Assembly: GCF_009905375.1 (NCBI RefSeq)
Contig: NC_133647.1
Coordinates: 77,366,231 to 77,430,230, forward strand
Reading direction: 5' to 3'
Origin: Apium graveolens
Lineage: Eukaryota > Streptophyta > Magnoliopsida > Apiales > Apiaceae
DNA length: 64,000 bases
This document shows, piece by piece, positions 34,404-46,411 of this stretch. The position numbers and the translations under genes are program-made. The notes under the pieces were generated by a model that was given only the letters and a program-made list of their open reading frames with translations, ran no database searches and was not told the DNA's origin. Position 1 is the first letter of the stretch, and the number at the start of each line of letters is the position of its first letter.

Positions 34404-34412
34404 ATCTCCCCC
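34404..34412 (-). other. Polypurine tract of element E
   Basis: ATCTCCCCC on the plus strand, i.e. GGGGGAGAT on the coding strand, directly before the 3' LTR. Confidence 0.88.
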
Positions 34413-34612
34413 AATATATGTCTACTGGAATTGTAGCCGTAAATTAAGAGAAACTTGATGATAACAAAACACCCCAAAAAAAATGCAGATTAAAAAATAG
34501 TAGATAAAACTAATAAGTGCTACAATATTGCTGAAAGTTGAACAATACAAAGTACACAAAGAATTTGCTCACAATTGTTATCAAGATGCTCCTCTAATCT
34601 GAGCAGATAGAT

Positions 34613-37600
34613 CTATTTCCTTGATTGTCTGGATTTCTTCCCAAGCCTTCTGTTGTTTTCTTCAATTTGATTCTAAAGTTGTCTGTGGAATTCTAGTTCA
34701 TCATCTTCTGAGAGATTTAGCATTTCCTGCATTTCCAAAAGAGTCTCATTGCTAGAGATACTTAGTTGGTCCTCTATTCTGAAGAATCTTCTGACACCTT
34801 TGTCATCCATGAACTCCATCAGCCTATAGGGCCTTAGATGCACTCTCTTTCCTGTAAAGGGAATGGATAGATTTTTGGAAGTGCATCTTTGGCTCTAATA
34901 CTCCTTAGTTCCTCAATCCATTTCAAAACAGTTCTTCTTGCAGTCATATTGTATCCAAAGTTCTTCTTGAAGGATGAGTAGACTTTAATCAGAACATGTT
35001 GGCTTTCTTGGAAAATCCTGTGAAGAGGCCATGTCATCTCTTTCTCTCCCTTGTATTCGAATACCAGTCTTTCAGGAAGATGCTTTTATGCATCAATTCC
35101 TCTCACTTCTTCCAATTCATTTAAGTAGAGATTCAAGTCTGAAAATTCCTTGATATCACAAATGTACATAAGATCTCTCTTGTTGACTGTGGGTTGGGAT
35201 TTGGTTAGAGCTTTGGATTTGAAAGATACAGGCTTCACTTTCTTGTTGGCTCTAGTCTTTGTCTTCTTTGTCTTGAATATGGGCAAATTTAGCTCAGGAA
35301 TTGGTAAACTATCCCAGTCTACTGGCTCATCCTTGGGAACAATTGGTTCACCATGAATATTTCTTGTTGGATCAACCACTTTTAATTCTTCAAATACCAC
35401 TGAGGGTTTTGATGTCTGAGTTGTAGTTGTAGGCTTTTTGGGAAACTGATCTTCCAATTCCTCTTCATCAAAGTTCACTTTTCTCTTGGAATGAAGTTTA
35501 AATCTAAACCTTCTTTTCTGCTGTGATTCTTCTTGCATTTTCAGATCCTTAGGTTCAGTGATTACAGCTGGTTGTACAGGAGGTTTTGTTGTGGTTTTTA
35601 CAGCTTGAAGCTTGGCCAAGATAGCAGCTTGTTCTTTCTTTTGCTTTTGCTTCTTAGCATCCAAAACAACTTGCTTCTTCTCTAGCCTGATTCTTTCTTT
35701 CTCTTCCTTCTTAACTTCCACAAACAGTGGGTGTCCAACCACCACACAAATCTCCTTACCATTTCTGTATATTTTGGCAATTCTTCTTTTCAATGCTGAA
35801 TCAGCTGGATCCTTGTAGAATGTAATAGATCTTGACAACAGTTTCTTTTCATCCGGCTTTGGTATCTCAAATACTGTATCCATAGGATTCTTGTCTGAAA
35901 CCTTAGGATAGTTCCATTTGGCCTTCATGATGAGATCTTTCTTTGGAGACTTGACACAGGAAGTTTGACCCCTTTCCAGATAGTTCATATTGATATCATT
36001 CACAGAGATTTTCATGACTTTAGAGTGATGATTGAAAACTTTGTCTGGCTTCTGTATTGGGCCAAATATCTTCTGAATGTTCTCATCAATTTTCTTCCAA
36101 TTAATTGGACTCAATTGCTTCTTCTCAATTGCTCTCAAATTGGCTACTGCTTCTTTGATTAGATCTATGTTATCTTTAGCAGGTGGCCTTGTGAAAACAA
36201 TTGTGGGCACAATTGCTTTACTTACTTGAATATTGAGCACTTTTTGCTCCCCCTCACTTCTTGATTCCCCTTGACTGAATAAGATAATTGAGCTTTCTCC
36301 CTTAAAAGAGGTTTCTTTCTCCCCCTTTTTGTTATCAGCAAGTTGAGTAGAAGAGGTTTGTGTTGCCACTAGCCTTTGAAGCAAGTCTGTTTGTTGAGCT
36401 TGGCGTAGATGGATTGCTGTAAGAGAAGCTTTCATAGCAACCATTCTTTTATCCTAGGAATCCACCTTGGTTGCAAGATCAGAGTTTTTTCTAAGCTGTC
36501 TTTTAATGTCTGTCATTATTGTCTCTGGAAGTCTAGCTTCCAACTTGTCAGAGATGTCTTTGTTAAGTTGATCAACTTCATTTTTTATGAGAGAGACATT
36601 TTGACTTTGTTGGTATCATGAGATTTGCTGTAGTTGGAGAGAAGCAAGATGTGCTTGCAGAAGTTTCTTGGTGCTAGCATTTGTGATTGATTGAAGTACA
36701 GACCGTGTTTGGCTAATAAGATGGATGAGTGTGGTCTTGAAATGGTGATCATCACATTTCTTAGAGAAGGCCCATGATGGTATGCTTGATCTGGAACTAG
36801 GGCCTACTTCTCCCCCTATGTCCAATGGCTCTTCTTCACTATGTCCACCCTCACCTCCAAAGAATTCTTCTGAGCCACCAGTCCTGAAGAAATGGACTGC
36901 ATTGGATCACTCTTTTCCTTTCCTTTTTCCTGGGAGCAACCCAGACTCTCACTCAAGTCACTACCTTCCCTCAATCCTAATAGTGATTGCACAATTACCA
37001 AGTCATCTGCACTTGTAACTATAGTTGAACTTTGGAGTTGTGCAGAGACACCCGACGGATGAGAAATATCCATCGGGTTAGTAATTTGACTATCCGACGG
37101 ATGACTGCTGTTAGGCACATCCGTCGGGATACAACCACTACTCGACGGATGAACAATATCCATCGAGTGAGTAGAAATGAATGAGTGTGGAGTGGAGACT
37201 ATTGTAGACTCTGTGCAGATTGATGAAAATTTTGGCACAGATGTCTCAACAGTCTCAGAAAGAAATGGCAAGTGAGCCAACAAATCATTTAGAAGATGAT
37301 GCTCACTTGCATGGATTTTTGGCTTCTCTAACAGAGATAAAGATAGAGAATATGGTTGAGATATTTGAATCATGTCAACATCCAAAGAATGTGTGGTAGA
37401 ATTTGGAGTTTGAGGTGTTTCAATTTGTACAGATTTTGGCTGTGACTCCACATTTGTTGGAGCCACATCAATTTGACTTTGAGATGGTGCAGTGACTGGG
37501 TCTTTAGCTCCAGTTTGCACTGTGTGTGTACCCTGTGCATCCCCAAGGGTTTTAGTTTTCTTCTTTCTTGAGTAAGTTTGTGGTGAACTTGTGTCCCTAC

Positions 37601-38813
37601 CCCTTTTGTTCTGTTCTCCTGGTTGAGAGCTTGTTTCAATAGTTACATCCTTTTGGGAGGATGAAATGAGAATTGAGCTTTTGTCCTTATAAACAATCAC
37701 AGTTTGTTGGGAAACTGTAGTGTGGCTTGGTTTGGGTACACTATGCTCACCATCCTTATTCTTAGGACTTATTTGATTTTCACCCTGTCCCTCACCTGTC
37801 TTTCCCACCTTCACACTCCCCTCTTTGTGTTTAGTGGATTTTACAACTAGCATCTTTTGAGAGACACCAGAGGGGGCTTTCTTCGTCTTTGTTTTTGAAA
37901 CTTTGGTTTTGGTAGCGTGGGTAGGCATCTTTCTGGTCATTGACACAGATGCCACTGCAACACTAGAAGGCAAAGAAATGTTTGAGGTTGGAAGAGTAGA
38001 GACAGTTGAAATTACCTCACTTACCTGAGGTGCCTCCATTATTGGAAGGTAGAAGAGTGGCACCTCTTTGTCGTGATCAGCTCTATTGAGATCTGTAATA
38101 ATTCTTCTTTCTTGAACCCAACAATTTAACTTGTTGGTTGGGTTCTCAATCACAATGTCCTCAGAGAGGTGGTTAGCAAGCATAATGAAAAATCTAGCAT
38201 AATAAACACTCTTACCCCTCTTATTAAGCTCCCCTAACTTGAACCCCAACTCAAACAAGACTAGATCACTAAAATTGAAGTATTTATCAGTTACTAGCAT
38301 GTAAAGCATGTTGAGCATGGAGATATTAACATAATCAAAATTTCTAATTTTACCAGAAAATACTTTAGTAACTACATCACATAGGTAACTCCATTCTTTC
38401 CTAAGACCCAATCTCCTAATTTCACTTAATTTAGAGATGGTGAGTTCATAACCCATGGAGTTTAACATGTTAACAATATCAGTTTCTGTGTGTGGAGTAG
38501 TGACAGTATTATCAGGAATCCTAAAGCATGCTTTAACAATATAACTATTAATACAGAATTCCTTACCTTTAATAGTGAAAGTGATGGTCTTGTCAGTTGA
38601 ATTGTACACTGCAGTTGTCCATATCTCCTCCACAACCACACAGTAGATAGTGGGAGACTCTAGCATGGCATAGTTGAGCTTACAGCCTTGCATAAAATCC
38701 ATCATTTTGTGGTAGTCGCCAGACTGTTGAATCCCCTTGTTCACTAGAGCTGTGAAATTATTCTTCTCTTAGATAAAGCCAGTTTGAGACATGATTTTGA
38801 CGACTGGTGCCGT
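34613..38813 (-). pseudogene. Post-pol (env-like) ORF of element E
   Basis: Homologous along its length to the B ORF. The expected start codon at 38813 is ACG where B has ATG, and a TAA follows after about 14 codons. After that an open stretch of 642 codons (38744-36816) covers the N-terminal domain (KEWSYLCDVVTKVFSGK, SMLNMLYMLV), the Lys/Ser/Pro-rich region and the word-bearing region (37040-37170, with VHPSSSGC and SHPSDSQ). A frameshift at about 36850 and stops near 36615 and 36455 follow, then 452 open codons (36444-35086) with the Gln-rich helix and coiled coil, then a stop and a frameshift before the C-terminal WPLHRIF...KKNFGYN block. It ends QSRK at 34613. No signal peptide or membrane segment seen; function unknown. 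Confidence 0.8.
37040..37170. repeat. Word copies in the E post-pol ORF
   Basis: Seven copies in both orientations: CCCGACGGATGAG, ATCCATCGGGTT, CCGACGGATGAC, ATCCGTCGGGAT, CTCGACGGATGAAC and ATCCATCGAGTG. Homologous in position to 28741-28862 of B. Confidence 0.85.
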
Positions 38814-38932
38814 TGTTAAAGAGTAAAAATTGCAGAGAGAGGGTAATTGCTTTTGAGAAAGAAAGAAGTTAGAGCAGATAGATTGAGAATGATAAAAGAA
38901 AAGTAATGAAAATGAATTTTGCTTTTATACTC

Positions 38933-38939
38933 TCTCAAA
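38933..38939 (-). promoter_or_regulatory. TATA box before the E post-pol ORF
   Basis: Minus-strand GTATAAAAGC, 126 bp before the mutated start codon. The leader has TTCTTTCTTTCTC and TACCCTCTCTCTG. Conserved with B. Confidence 0.6.
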
Positions 38940-38994
38940 AATAAACTGACAAAAGTAATAAAGAACCAATCAAATTTACCCAAAATAGCCATTT

Positions 38995-39287
38995 AAATTA
39001 AAATAAACTGTCAAAATTTTATCAACCATCCGCAGAAATATACTTACAGACTGTAAGTAAACTCGATGGATGATGTTCAGAGAATTAACATTTGATCCGT
39101 CAGGTTATTAAAATAATCCAGAAAAATAATTGAATTTTAGATATTCTATTCCGACGGATGATCAAACTCGATGGATAATGATCATCCGTCGGGATGTAAA
39201 TTTTGACTTAGCCAAAATTTCATCCAAGGCAGAAATATCAATTAAATTTCTGGCTGCATTACAACTTGCAAAAATATTTGAAATAAT
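38995..39287 (-). other. Spacer between pol and post-pol ORF of E
   Basis: Non-coding, with words at about 39028 (CATCCGCAG), 39060 (CTCGATGGATGATG), 39090 (GATCCGTCAGG), 39152 (CCGACGGATGATC), 39168 (CTCGATGGATAATG) and 39182 (CATCCGTCGGG). Equivalent to 26570-26970 of B. Confidence 0.75.
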
Positions 39288-42200
39288 TCAAGAATAATTA
39301 AGCATACCTAACTCACTTACCAACCTTGAAAAGGTGGATTCATCCAGTGGCTTGGTAAATATATCTGCAAGCTGTTTTTCACTTGGAACAAAATGTAGTT
39401 CCACAGTACCATTCATTACATGTTCCCTAATGAAATGATACTTGATGTCTATGTGCTTTGTTCTTGAATGCTGTAGTGGATTCTCAGTAATGGCAATTGT
39501 ACTTGTGTTATCACAGAAAATAGGAATTCTTTCCACTTGTAGACTATAGTCTAGCAATTAGTTTTTCATCCACAAAATCTGTGCACAGCAACTGCCAGCA
39601 ACAATATATTCAACTTCTACTGTAGAAGTAGAAACTGAATTTTGCTTTTTACTGAACCAGGACACTAGCTTGTTTCCTAGAAATTGATAGGTTCCTGTTG
39701 TACTTTTTCTATCAATTATACAACCTGCATAATCTGCATCTGAATAACCAGTTCGATCAAAACCAGAATCTCTAGGGTACCAGATGCAAAGTTTTGGTGT
39801 ACCTTTGAGATATCTGAAAATTCTCTTAATAGCAATTAAGTGAGATTCTCTAGGATCAGCCTGAAATCTAGCACAAAGACATGTAGCAAATATTATATCT
39901 GGCCTACTAGCTGTTAAGTATAGAAGTGAGCCAACCATGCCTCTATAACTTGAAATATCCACAGACTTTTCAGTAGTGTTTAATTCAAGTTTAGTTGCAG
40001 TGGTCATGGGAGTTTTTGCAGATGTGCAATCCATTAGTTCAAACTTCTTTAAAAGATCATAAATGTATTTAGTTTGACTAACGAATATTCCATCACTAAC
40101 TTGCTTAACTTGTAAACCAAGAAAGTAAGTTAGTTCTCCCATCATGCTCATTTCATACTTACTTTGCATCAATTTGGCAAACTTTTTGAAAAGTTTTTTA
40201 TCTGTAGAGCCAAAAATAATGTCATCTACATGAATTTGAACAAGTATGCTAGAGCCATTAACATTTCTAAAGAATAAAGTTTTGTCTACAGTACCTCTAG
40301 TGAAGTGATTCTCTAAAAGGAACTTTGACAAAGTGTCATACCAGGCTCTAGGTGTTTGCTTCATTCATAGAGTGTTTTCAGAAGATAGTATACATGATCA
40401 AGTAGATTTGGATCTTCAAACCCAGGAGGCTGACTGACATAGACTTCCTCCTCCAAATCTCCATTTAGAAAGACACTTCTGACATCCATTTGATAGACTT
40501 TGAAATTGGCATGAGCTGCATAGGCTAGGAAAATTATGATGGCTTCTAGTCTTGCAACAGGAGCAAAGGTCTCATCAAAATCAATTCCTTCTTGTTGACA
40601 ATAGCCCTTGGCAACCAATCTAGCTTTGTTCCTTATAACTATGCCATTTTCATCCATCTTGTTTCTGTATACCCACTTGGTGTCAATTGGATTCTTTCCT
40701 TTAGGCTTGGGTACCAGCTTCCAAACATTGTTCCTTTCAAATTGGTTTAGCTCTTCCTGCATAGCTAAAATCCAATCAGGATCCAACAGAGCTTCTTCTA
40801 CCTTCTTTGGTTCTTCCCTAGAAAGGAAGCTGCTGTACAGACATTTATCTTGAGTTGCTTTCTTTGTCTGAACTCTAGAAGATGTATCACCAATAAGTAG
40901 CTCATAGGGGTGATCTCTTGTCCATTTTCTCTGTTGAGGTAGATTTTCTCTAGATAAAGAGGCCTCATTGTTGTCTTGATGTGTGACTGACTTTTGATTA
41001 TGAGAAACTCCCCCTGAGTTAGTGAGTCTTTGATTTGAGAAAGGGGAAATTTCTGTGAGTGATCTACCTTGACTTTCAGCTTCTCTCAATGACCCGACGG
41101 ATGAAACACTTTGAGTTCCGACGAATGAGGCTGATTGTCTCCCGATGGATGATGCAGATTGTCTCCCGATGGATGAAGCATTTTGTAACTCGATGGATGT
41201 TGAGTTATTAGCTTCATTAGTTGTAGATTTTTCTGCATTATCCTTAGTTGTAGTTTCTTGATCACTTTCATCATCACTGTCGTCACTAACCATCTCCACA
41301 TTATCAAATTTGAGGCTCTCATAGAAATCTCCATCTTGCAGTCCTTCAATCTTTTTATCATTAAACACAACATGTATTGATTTCACAACAATGTTGGTTC
41401 TTAGATTGTAGACTCTATATACTTTTCCCATAGCATATCCAACAAAAATTCCTTCATCTGCTTTAGCATCAAACTTCCCATATTGATTAGTTTGATTCTT
41501 CAAGATATAATATTTGCAGCCAAAGACATGAAGAAAATTTAGAGTTGGTTTCCTGTTCTTGAACAATTGGTAGGGAATCATGTATTTTTCTTGATTCACC
41601 AAAGAGATATTTTGAGTGTAGCAGGCAGTGTTCACAACTTCAGCCCAAAAGTATGTTGGTAACTTTGATTCTTCAAGCATTGTCCTTGCATCTTCAATAA
41701 GGGATCCGTTCTTTCTTTCTACCACTCTATTTTGTTATGGAGTCCTTGCAGCAGAAAATTCATGCATAATCCCAGTTTCTTCACAAAATGATCTCATCAC
41801 AGAATTCTTGAACTCAGTTCCATTGTCACTCCTGATTCTTCTTACTTTAAAATCGGGATGATTGTTGACTTGCCTTGTGTGATTGATGATGATTTCACTA
41901 GCTTCATCTTTAGACTTTAGGAAATATATCCAAGAGAACTTTGAGAAATCATCCACAATTACTAGGTAAAATCTTTTCCTTGAGATGGACAACATATTGA
42001 CTGGTCCAAACAAATCCATGTGTAATAATTGCAAAGGTTCTTTAATTGTTGAATCAAGCTTCTTTCTGAATGATGCTTTAATTTGCTTTCCCTTTTGGCA
42101 AGCATCACACGGTTCATCTTTTGTAAACTCCACTTGAGGAATACCTCTAACCAGTTCTTTCTTGACAAGCTCATTCATGGTCTTGAAGTTTAGATGGGAC

Positions 42201-42631
42201 AGCTTCTTGTGCCATAGCCAACTTTTATCTTGACTTGCTTTGCTAAAAAGGCAAGTGACAGATTCTACATTTGATGAGTTGAAGTCAGCTAGATACATAT
42301 TTCCTTTTCTCACTCCAGTGAGAACCACATTGTTGCTCCTCTTGTTTGTCACAACACAGGCTTCTGAATTGAATGTTATTGTGTTGCCCTTATCACAAAG
42401 CTGGCTGATACTCAATAGATTGTGCTTGAGACCATCCACTAGGTCAACCTCTTCAATGATGAAATTGTCTTTAGAAATCAAGCCATATCCTACAGTAAAA
42501 CCCTTGCTGTCATCTCCAAAAGTAATACTTGGGCCAACTCTCCTTGAACTCTGTGAGCGGGGTGGAATCTCCAGTCATATGTCTTGAACAACCACTATCC
42601 AAGTACCATAGATTCTTTATGTTTCCCTGCA
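39288..42631 (-). pseudogene. pol of element E (PR-IN-RT-RNase H)
   Basis: Protease begins with LWYLDSGCSRHMTG near 42600; a two-base deletion breaks it at about 42545. Integrase: WHKKLSHLNF and CDACQKGK with ELVRGIPQ present, core HMDLFG, RSDNGTEF, and VVERKN after a CAA-to-TAA stop at about 41734. Linker with five word copies (41090-41210). RT from [14 protein letters not shown]; a one-base deletion near 40370 shifts the frame at the LYGLKQ motif; the active site at 40221-40232 reads HVDD instead of YVDD. RNase H to ELGMLNYS at 39288, with a stop near 39558. Inactive. Confidence 0.9.
41090..41210. repeat. Word copies in the E integrase-RT linker
   Basis: Five copies on the minus strand (CATCCGTCGGGTC, CATTCGTCGGAAC, CATCCATCGGGAG twice, CATCCATCGAGTT), read as SSVG or SSIG. 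Confidence 0.85.
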
Positions 42632-42639
42632 CACATCAA

Positions 42640-45040
42640 AACCAAATCAAGCTGATTTTGGTACCCAAGTTTCCTTGGGTCTTGCCTTGATTCTTTCTTC
42701 TTTTGTTTCTTAGGTTTTATCTCATTTGATTTGGGGATATCAGATTCATCCTTAGTCATCTGAGTTGGACCTTTGAAACCAGTCATTAAAATAGAATTAT
42801 CATGCACATTTTGATTAACAGGAAATGGCATGCTATTTGCAAACATGTTATTCCAGTAGGGTATTCTAAATGGCATTTGAGGTATACTAAATGCAGCATA
42901 ATAAGGATTAGGTGCAAATGGTATATTAACAAATTGTGCATTCATATTCTCTGCAGACATAGCATTCATAGGCATAGAAGGCATAGCACTCATGTTGGGA
43001 AAAAGGAGGTACAGTCATGGAAGTAGGCATGGAAATTTTGCAATTTACAGACAGATGATTAACACTATCACAGTTAACATAGATTTTTCTAGGAGCATAT
43101 TTATCAGGTGTGTAGTTGTTTTGTTTGTTAATCCCTACTTTCCCATTTCTATTGTTTTTCTTTTTAGCCTCTGTTTTAACCTCAATCTTTTCTAATCTGT
43201 CATTCAATTGTTTGATGGACAGATGACCGACATTCATTTTCTTCTCTTTGTTCACTTGACTTGATTCTCTTGAAATAAAGTTTTTGGAAACTGATCCATA
43301 TTTTTTATTTAACTTGGCAAGTTTGGATTTACTCACAGGTTTTCTCACAGCCGACGGATGAGGATTTTTGTCACTCGACGGATAATCTTTTTGATTATCC
43401 GACAGATGACTCTCATCATCTGTCGAGTCTACATCTATTAGCAATCCTTCAACCAAATTGGATTCCAGCTTCTCTTTACTTTTCTTCTAGGATGCATCAC
43501 AAAAGGACTCAATTCCTTGAACTTTGGTGATTTGAGCATGGACATCTCTAGATGATTTCCATGCCTTGATCACTTCTTATTCACGATCAAGCTGCTTCTT
43601 CAAAATTTCTTCTTTCTTCAAGGACTTAGTTAATTCCTCCTTAGCAATCTTACACTCAATTCTTAATTTCTCAAATTCAATGAATTGAGACTCTAGCACA
43701 TTATTCCTCTCACTTAAAAAAAAATTATTTTCTTTAATTTTAGCATTTTCTTTGGTAAGAGACTTAAGAGTAACACGCAAGTGATATAATTCTGTGGATA
43801 TATCATTAATTGCATCATTATACTCATCTTTAGTTAAATGTGCTAAGTTTGTTGTGATTACCTGATTACTTGAAGAACTTGTTTCTGTCTCATCAGACTT
43901 GGCCATCAAGGCTAGGTTGACATAGCTTGTATCTTCATCTTCATCTAGTCCAGTAGCTGCCCAGTCATTTTCTTGTGTTATGAAAGCCCTTTCCTTTTCC
44001 TTGAGCAACTCAAAATACTTCTGTTTATAATCAACAGGCTCAAACTTTTTCTTGGAATCTGACTTTTTGCATTCATTTGCAAAATGACTAGCTAAGCCAC
44101 ATTTGAAACATTTGAATTTTGATTTATCCACCATATTTCTATTTGGCTTAGCAGCTCCAAAGTTCTTTTGAACTTGAGCTTGGAAAACCTCCTGGATAAG
44201 AATACTAAGTGTTCATCAATATCATCCATGTCATCTTGACTCAATGGATCTTCATTATCAGCTACCAATCCTTTTCCCTTGCTTTCACAGACCTTTGATG
44301 TAGATTCAACAGCTTCCATCTTCATCTCCTTCTCTTTCTCTAACTCAGCAACCAGTGCAATGGACCCTCCTTTCTTACTCCCTTTCTACATTCTTTCATC
44401 TTGCTCTATTTCAAGCTCATAAGTCTTTAGAATGCCATAAAGTCTCTCTAGTGTAAACTCCTTATATTATTGTAAATTTCTCAAGGAGACTGTCATTGAT
44501 TTCCATTCTTTTGGAAGGGATCTCAAGAATTTGAGGTTAAAATCTTTGGTTTGGTAGACTCTTCCATGCAGCTTCAGAGCATTTAGTAGCTTTTGAAATC
44601 TACTCAAGATATCAGTGAGAGTTTCACCTTCTTCACAGTGGAAATTCTCATATTGATGAATTAGTAATTGCATCTTATTTTCTCTAACTTGTTCAGTGCC
44701 ATCACAGATTATTTGAATGGTATTCCAAACTTCCTTGTTTGTCTTGCAGTGAATGATGTTATCAAACATGTCACCATCAACTCCATTGAACAGAATATTC
44801 ATGGCCTTCTTGTCTTTTCCCAACTTGTTCAATATCAGGATCTGACCATTCATGCCTTGGCTTGGGAACTGATGGCTCATTTCCAGTTGCAGCTCTCATT
44901 GGTACATGAGGACCTCTCTCTATGCAATCCACATAGGCCTCATCTTGAGAAAGTAAATGAAGATGCATATTTACCTTCCAGTGATGGTAATTATCTTTGT
45001 CCAAAAAAGGAATCTTGACTCCAACATCCTTCTTGTTCAT
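42640..45040 (-). pseudogene. gag of element E
   Basis: ATG at 45040, opening KIPFLDKDNYHHWKVNM as in B. A frameshift at about 44850, a stop at about 44465 and further frame changes near 44180 and 42990. The first zinc knuckle is intact (CFKCGLASHFANEC, about 44110); the second has lost its first cysteine (YVNCDSVNHLSVNC, about 43080), the opposite pattern to B. Coiled-coil region about 43800-43560; word copies at 43350-43430 read as SDNQKDYPSS and PHPSAV. Terminates at TGA in the same sequence context as B, with pol in another frame. Confidence 0.85.
43350..43432. repeat. Word copies in E gag
   Basis: GCCGACGGATGAGG, CTCGACGGATAATC, TATCCGACAGATGAC and CATCTGTCGAGTC within the coding sequence, matching 22440-22532 of B. 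Confidence 0.8.
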
Positions 45041-45086
45041 ATTGCTGTTTGTTGTGATCTTTAAACTCTTTATGCTTCAAGAGCTT

Positions 45087-45098
45087 GCTCTGATACCA
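45087..45098 (-). other. Primer binding site of element E
   Basis: Minus-strand TGGTATCAGAGC, two bases from the 5' LTR; complementary to initiator tRNA-Met. Confidence 0.9.
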
Positions 45099-45100
45099 AT

Positions 45101-45313
45101 TGTTAGTCCCTAACAATGCAGCAAGAATTACAGAGGGGGGGGGTTGAATGTAATTCTAGTAAACTTTTTCTTGAGCTATAAAATGTTCTAACTCAAACTA
45201 TATATAAGTGTTTTGATTTGCAAGGTGCGGAATCACAAGTTAAATAAATCAAAAACACAAAGTAATAAAAACACAAGTCTTTAAAACTTTCTGGTGGATT
45301 TGAAAGATCCATC

Positions 45314-45378
<65 letters not shown>

Positions 45379-46180
45379 ATTAAGAACTCTGTGAAGAGCA
45401 AATTGTCTCACAGCTGCTTTACAAGTGAACAAACAAACTACAGAGAAATTCTTAACAGTTACAGCTTTTTCTGTTTCTCTTCTAAAAGTATTTGCTTAGT
45501 TATTTGTTCTACTAGCTACACTTGGTTTATATACCACCAAGTTTACATGGTAATATGATAGGATAATAAAACAAAACTATCAAGTTAAATTCCATGCTGC
45601 TTCACTACTCTATTCCAGCACCTTTGAAAATCTTCTTAACTTGCATGGAAATGGTAATGCTTCTTTGTTCTTTATTTCCGGTTAAACAGGCTACCACATT
45701 CCTTTTGCAAACACCCAATGCATGTGACTGTGTTGTCACTGTCAACAGATGTTTGAATTGATCATCCGTCGGGTACATGCTTGTTATCCGTCGGGTTGCC
45801 TTGTTGATCATCGGTCGGGTAGCTTTGTTAATCATTCGTCGGGTAGCCATTTATCACTTGACTCCATTTCATTTGTGCAGAATTACAAGACATCTTATAT
45901 TTACATTTAATCAACCTATTCTGCACATCTACTTGCAGTCTCCATGACTCATAAGCTACTACAGAAACTATACAAAGTTATTTGCAGAACTGTGCTACAT
46001 GACTTATTGTTACATAAGCTACTCACCCGATGGATATCAATTAGTCATCCGTCGGGACTATATTGAATCATCCGTCGGGACTATAATTGATCATTCGTCG
46101 GGTGCTACAAAATTCACTAAGTTAAATCTACTAAGGTGTTTTGTTTAGTTTATCATCAAGTACACAACATATTCCTAACA
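45101..46180 (-). mobile_element. 5' LTR of element E
   Basis: Minus strand: TGTTAGGAATATG at 46180 to GTTAGGGACTAACA at 45101, 1080 bp. It includes words at 45765-45850 and 46025-46105, a TATA box GGTATATAAACC (about 45527-45538), the TA microsatellite and the ATTCAACCCCCCC terminal motif. It is adjacent to the primer site and gag. Confidence 0.92.
45316..45374. repeat. (TA)n microsatellite in the E LTR
   Basis: About 29 TA units, at the same place in the LTR as the tract in A (7210-7273). Confidence 0.95.
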
Positions 46181-46411
46181 CATACAATGATATACATCAT
46201 CAAATCCAATTTGGTACAAATTACCTCTTAAAAGGAACATATAACGTATACACCATCAAACTAAATTTGATACAAAATTACCTCTTAAAAGGCACATACA
46301 ATATACACCATCAAACCCAATATGATACAAACTACCTCTTAAGGCCTACAATGGTATACACCATCAGCTACAAGTCTATACAATCCGCATCATCAGCTAC
46401 AAGTCTACAAT
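46181..46411. repeat. Short tandem repeat at the right edge of E
   Basis: Three to four imperfect units of about 52-57 bp, each with TACACCATCAAA..., a GATACAAA(A)TTACC segment and CTCTTAAAAGG. The last part is degenerate and has two CATCAGCTACAAGTCTA copies. No coding potential. Confidence 0.75.

Larger units (their letters stand above)
33752..46180 (-). mobile_element. Sirevirus-like element E
   Basis: Minus-strand element of the same family as B and A, with all internal parts and its 5' LTR. The 3' LTR is only partly present because C inserted into it at 33751/33752, and the portion beyond C has been lost. The right flank begins CATAC at 46181. It is older or more damaged than it looks: a start codon, the RT active site and several frames are changed. 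Confidence 0.9.
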
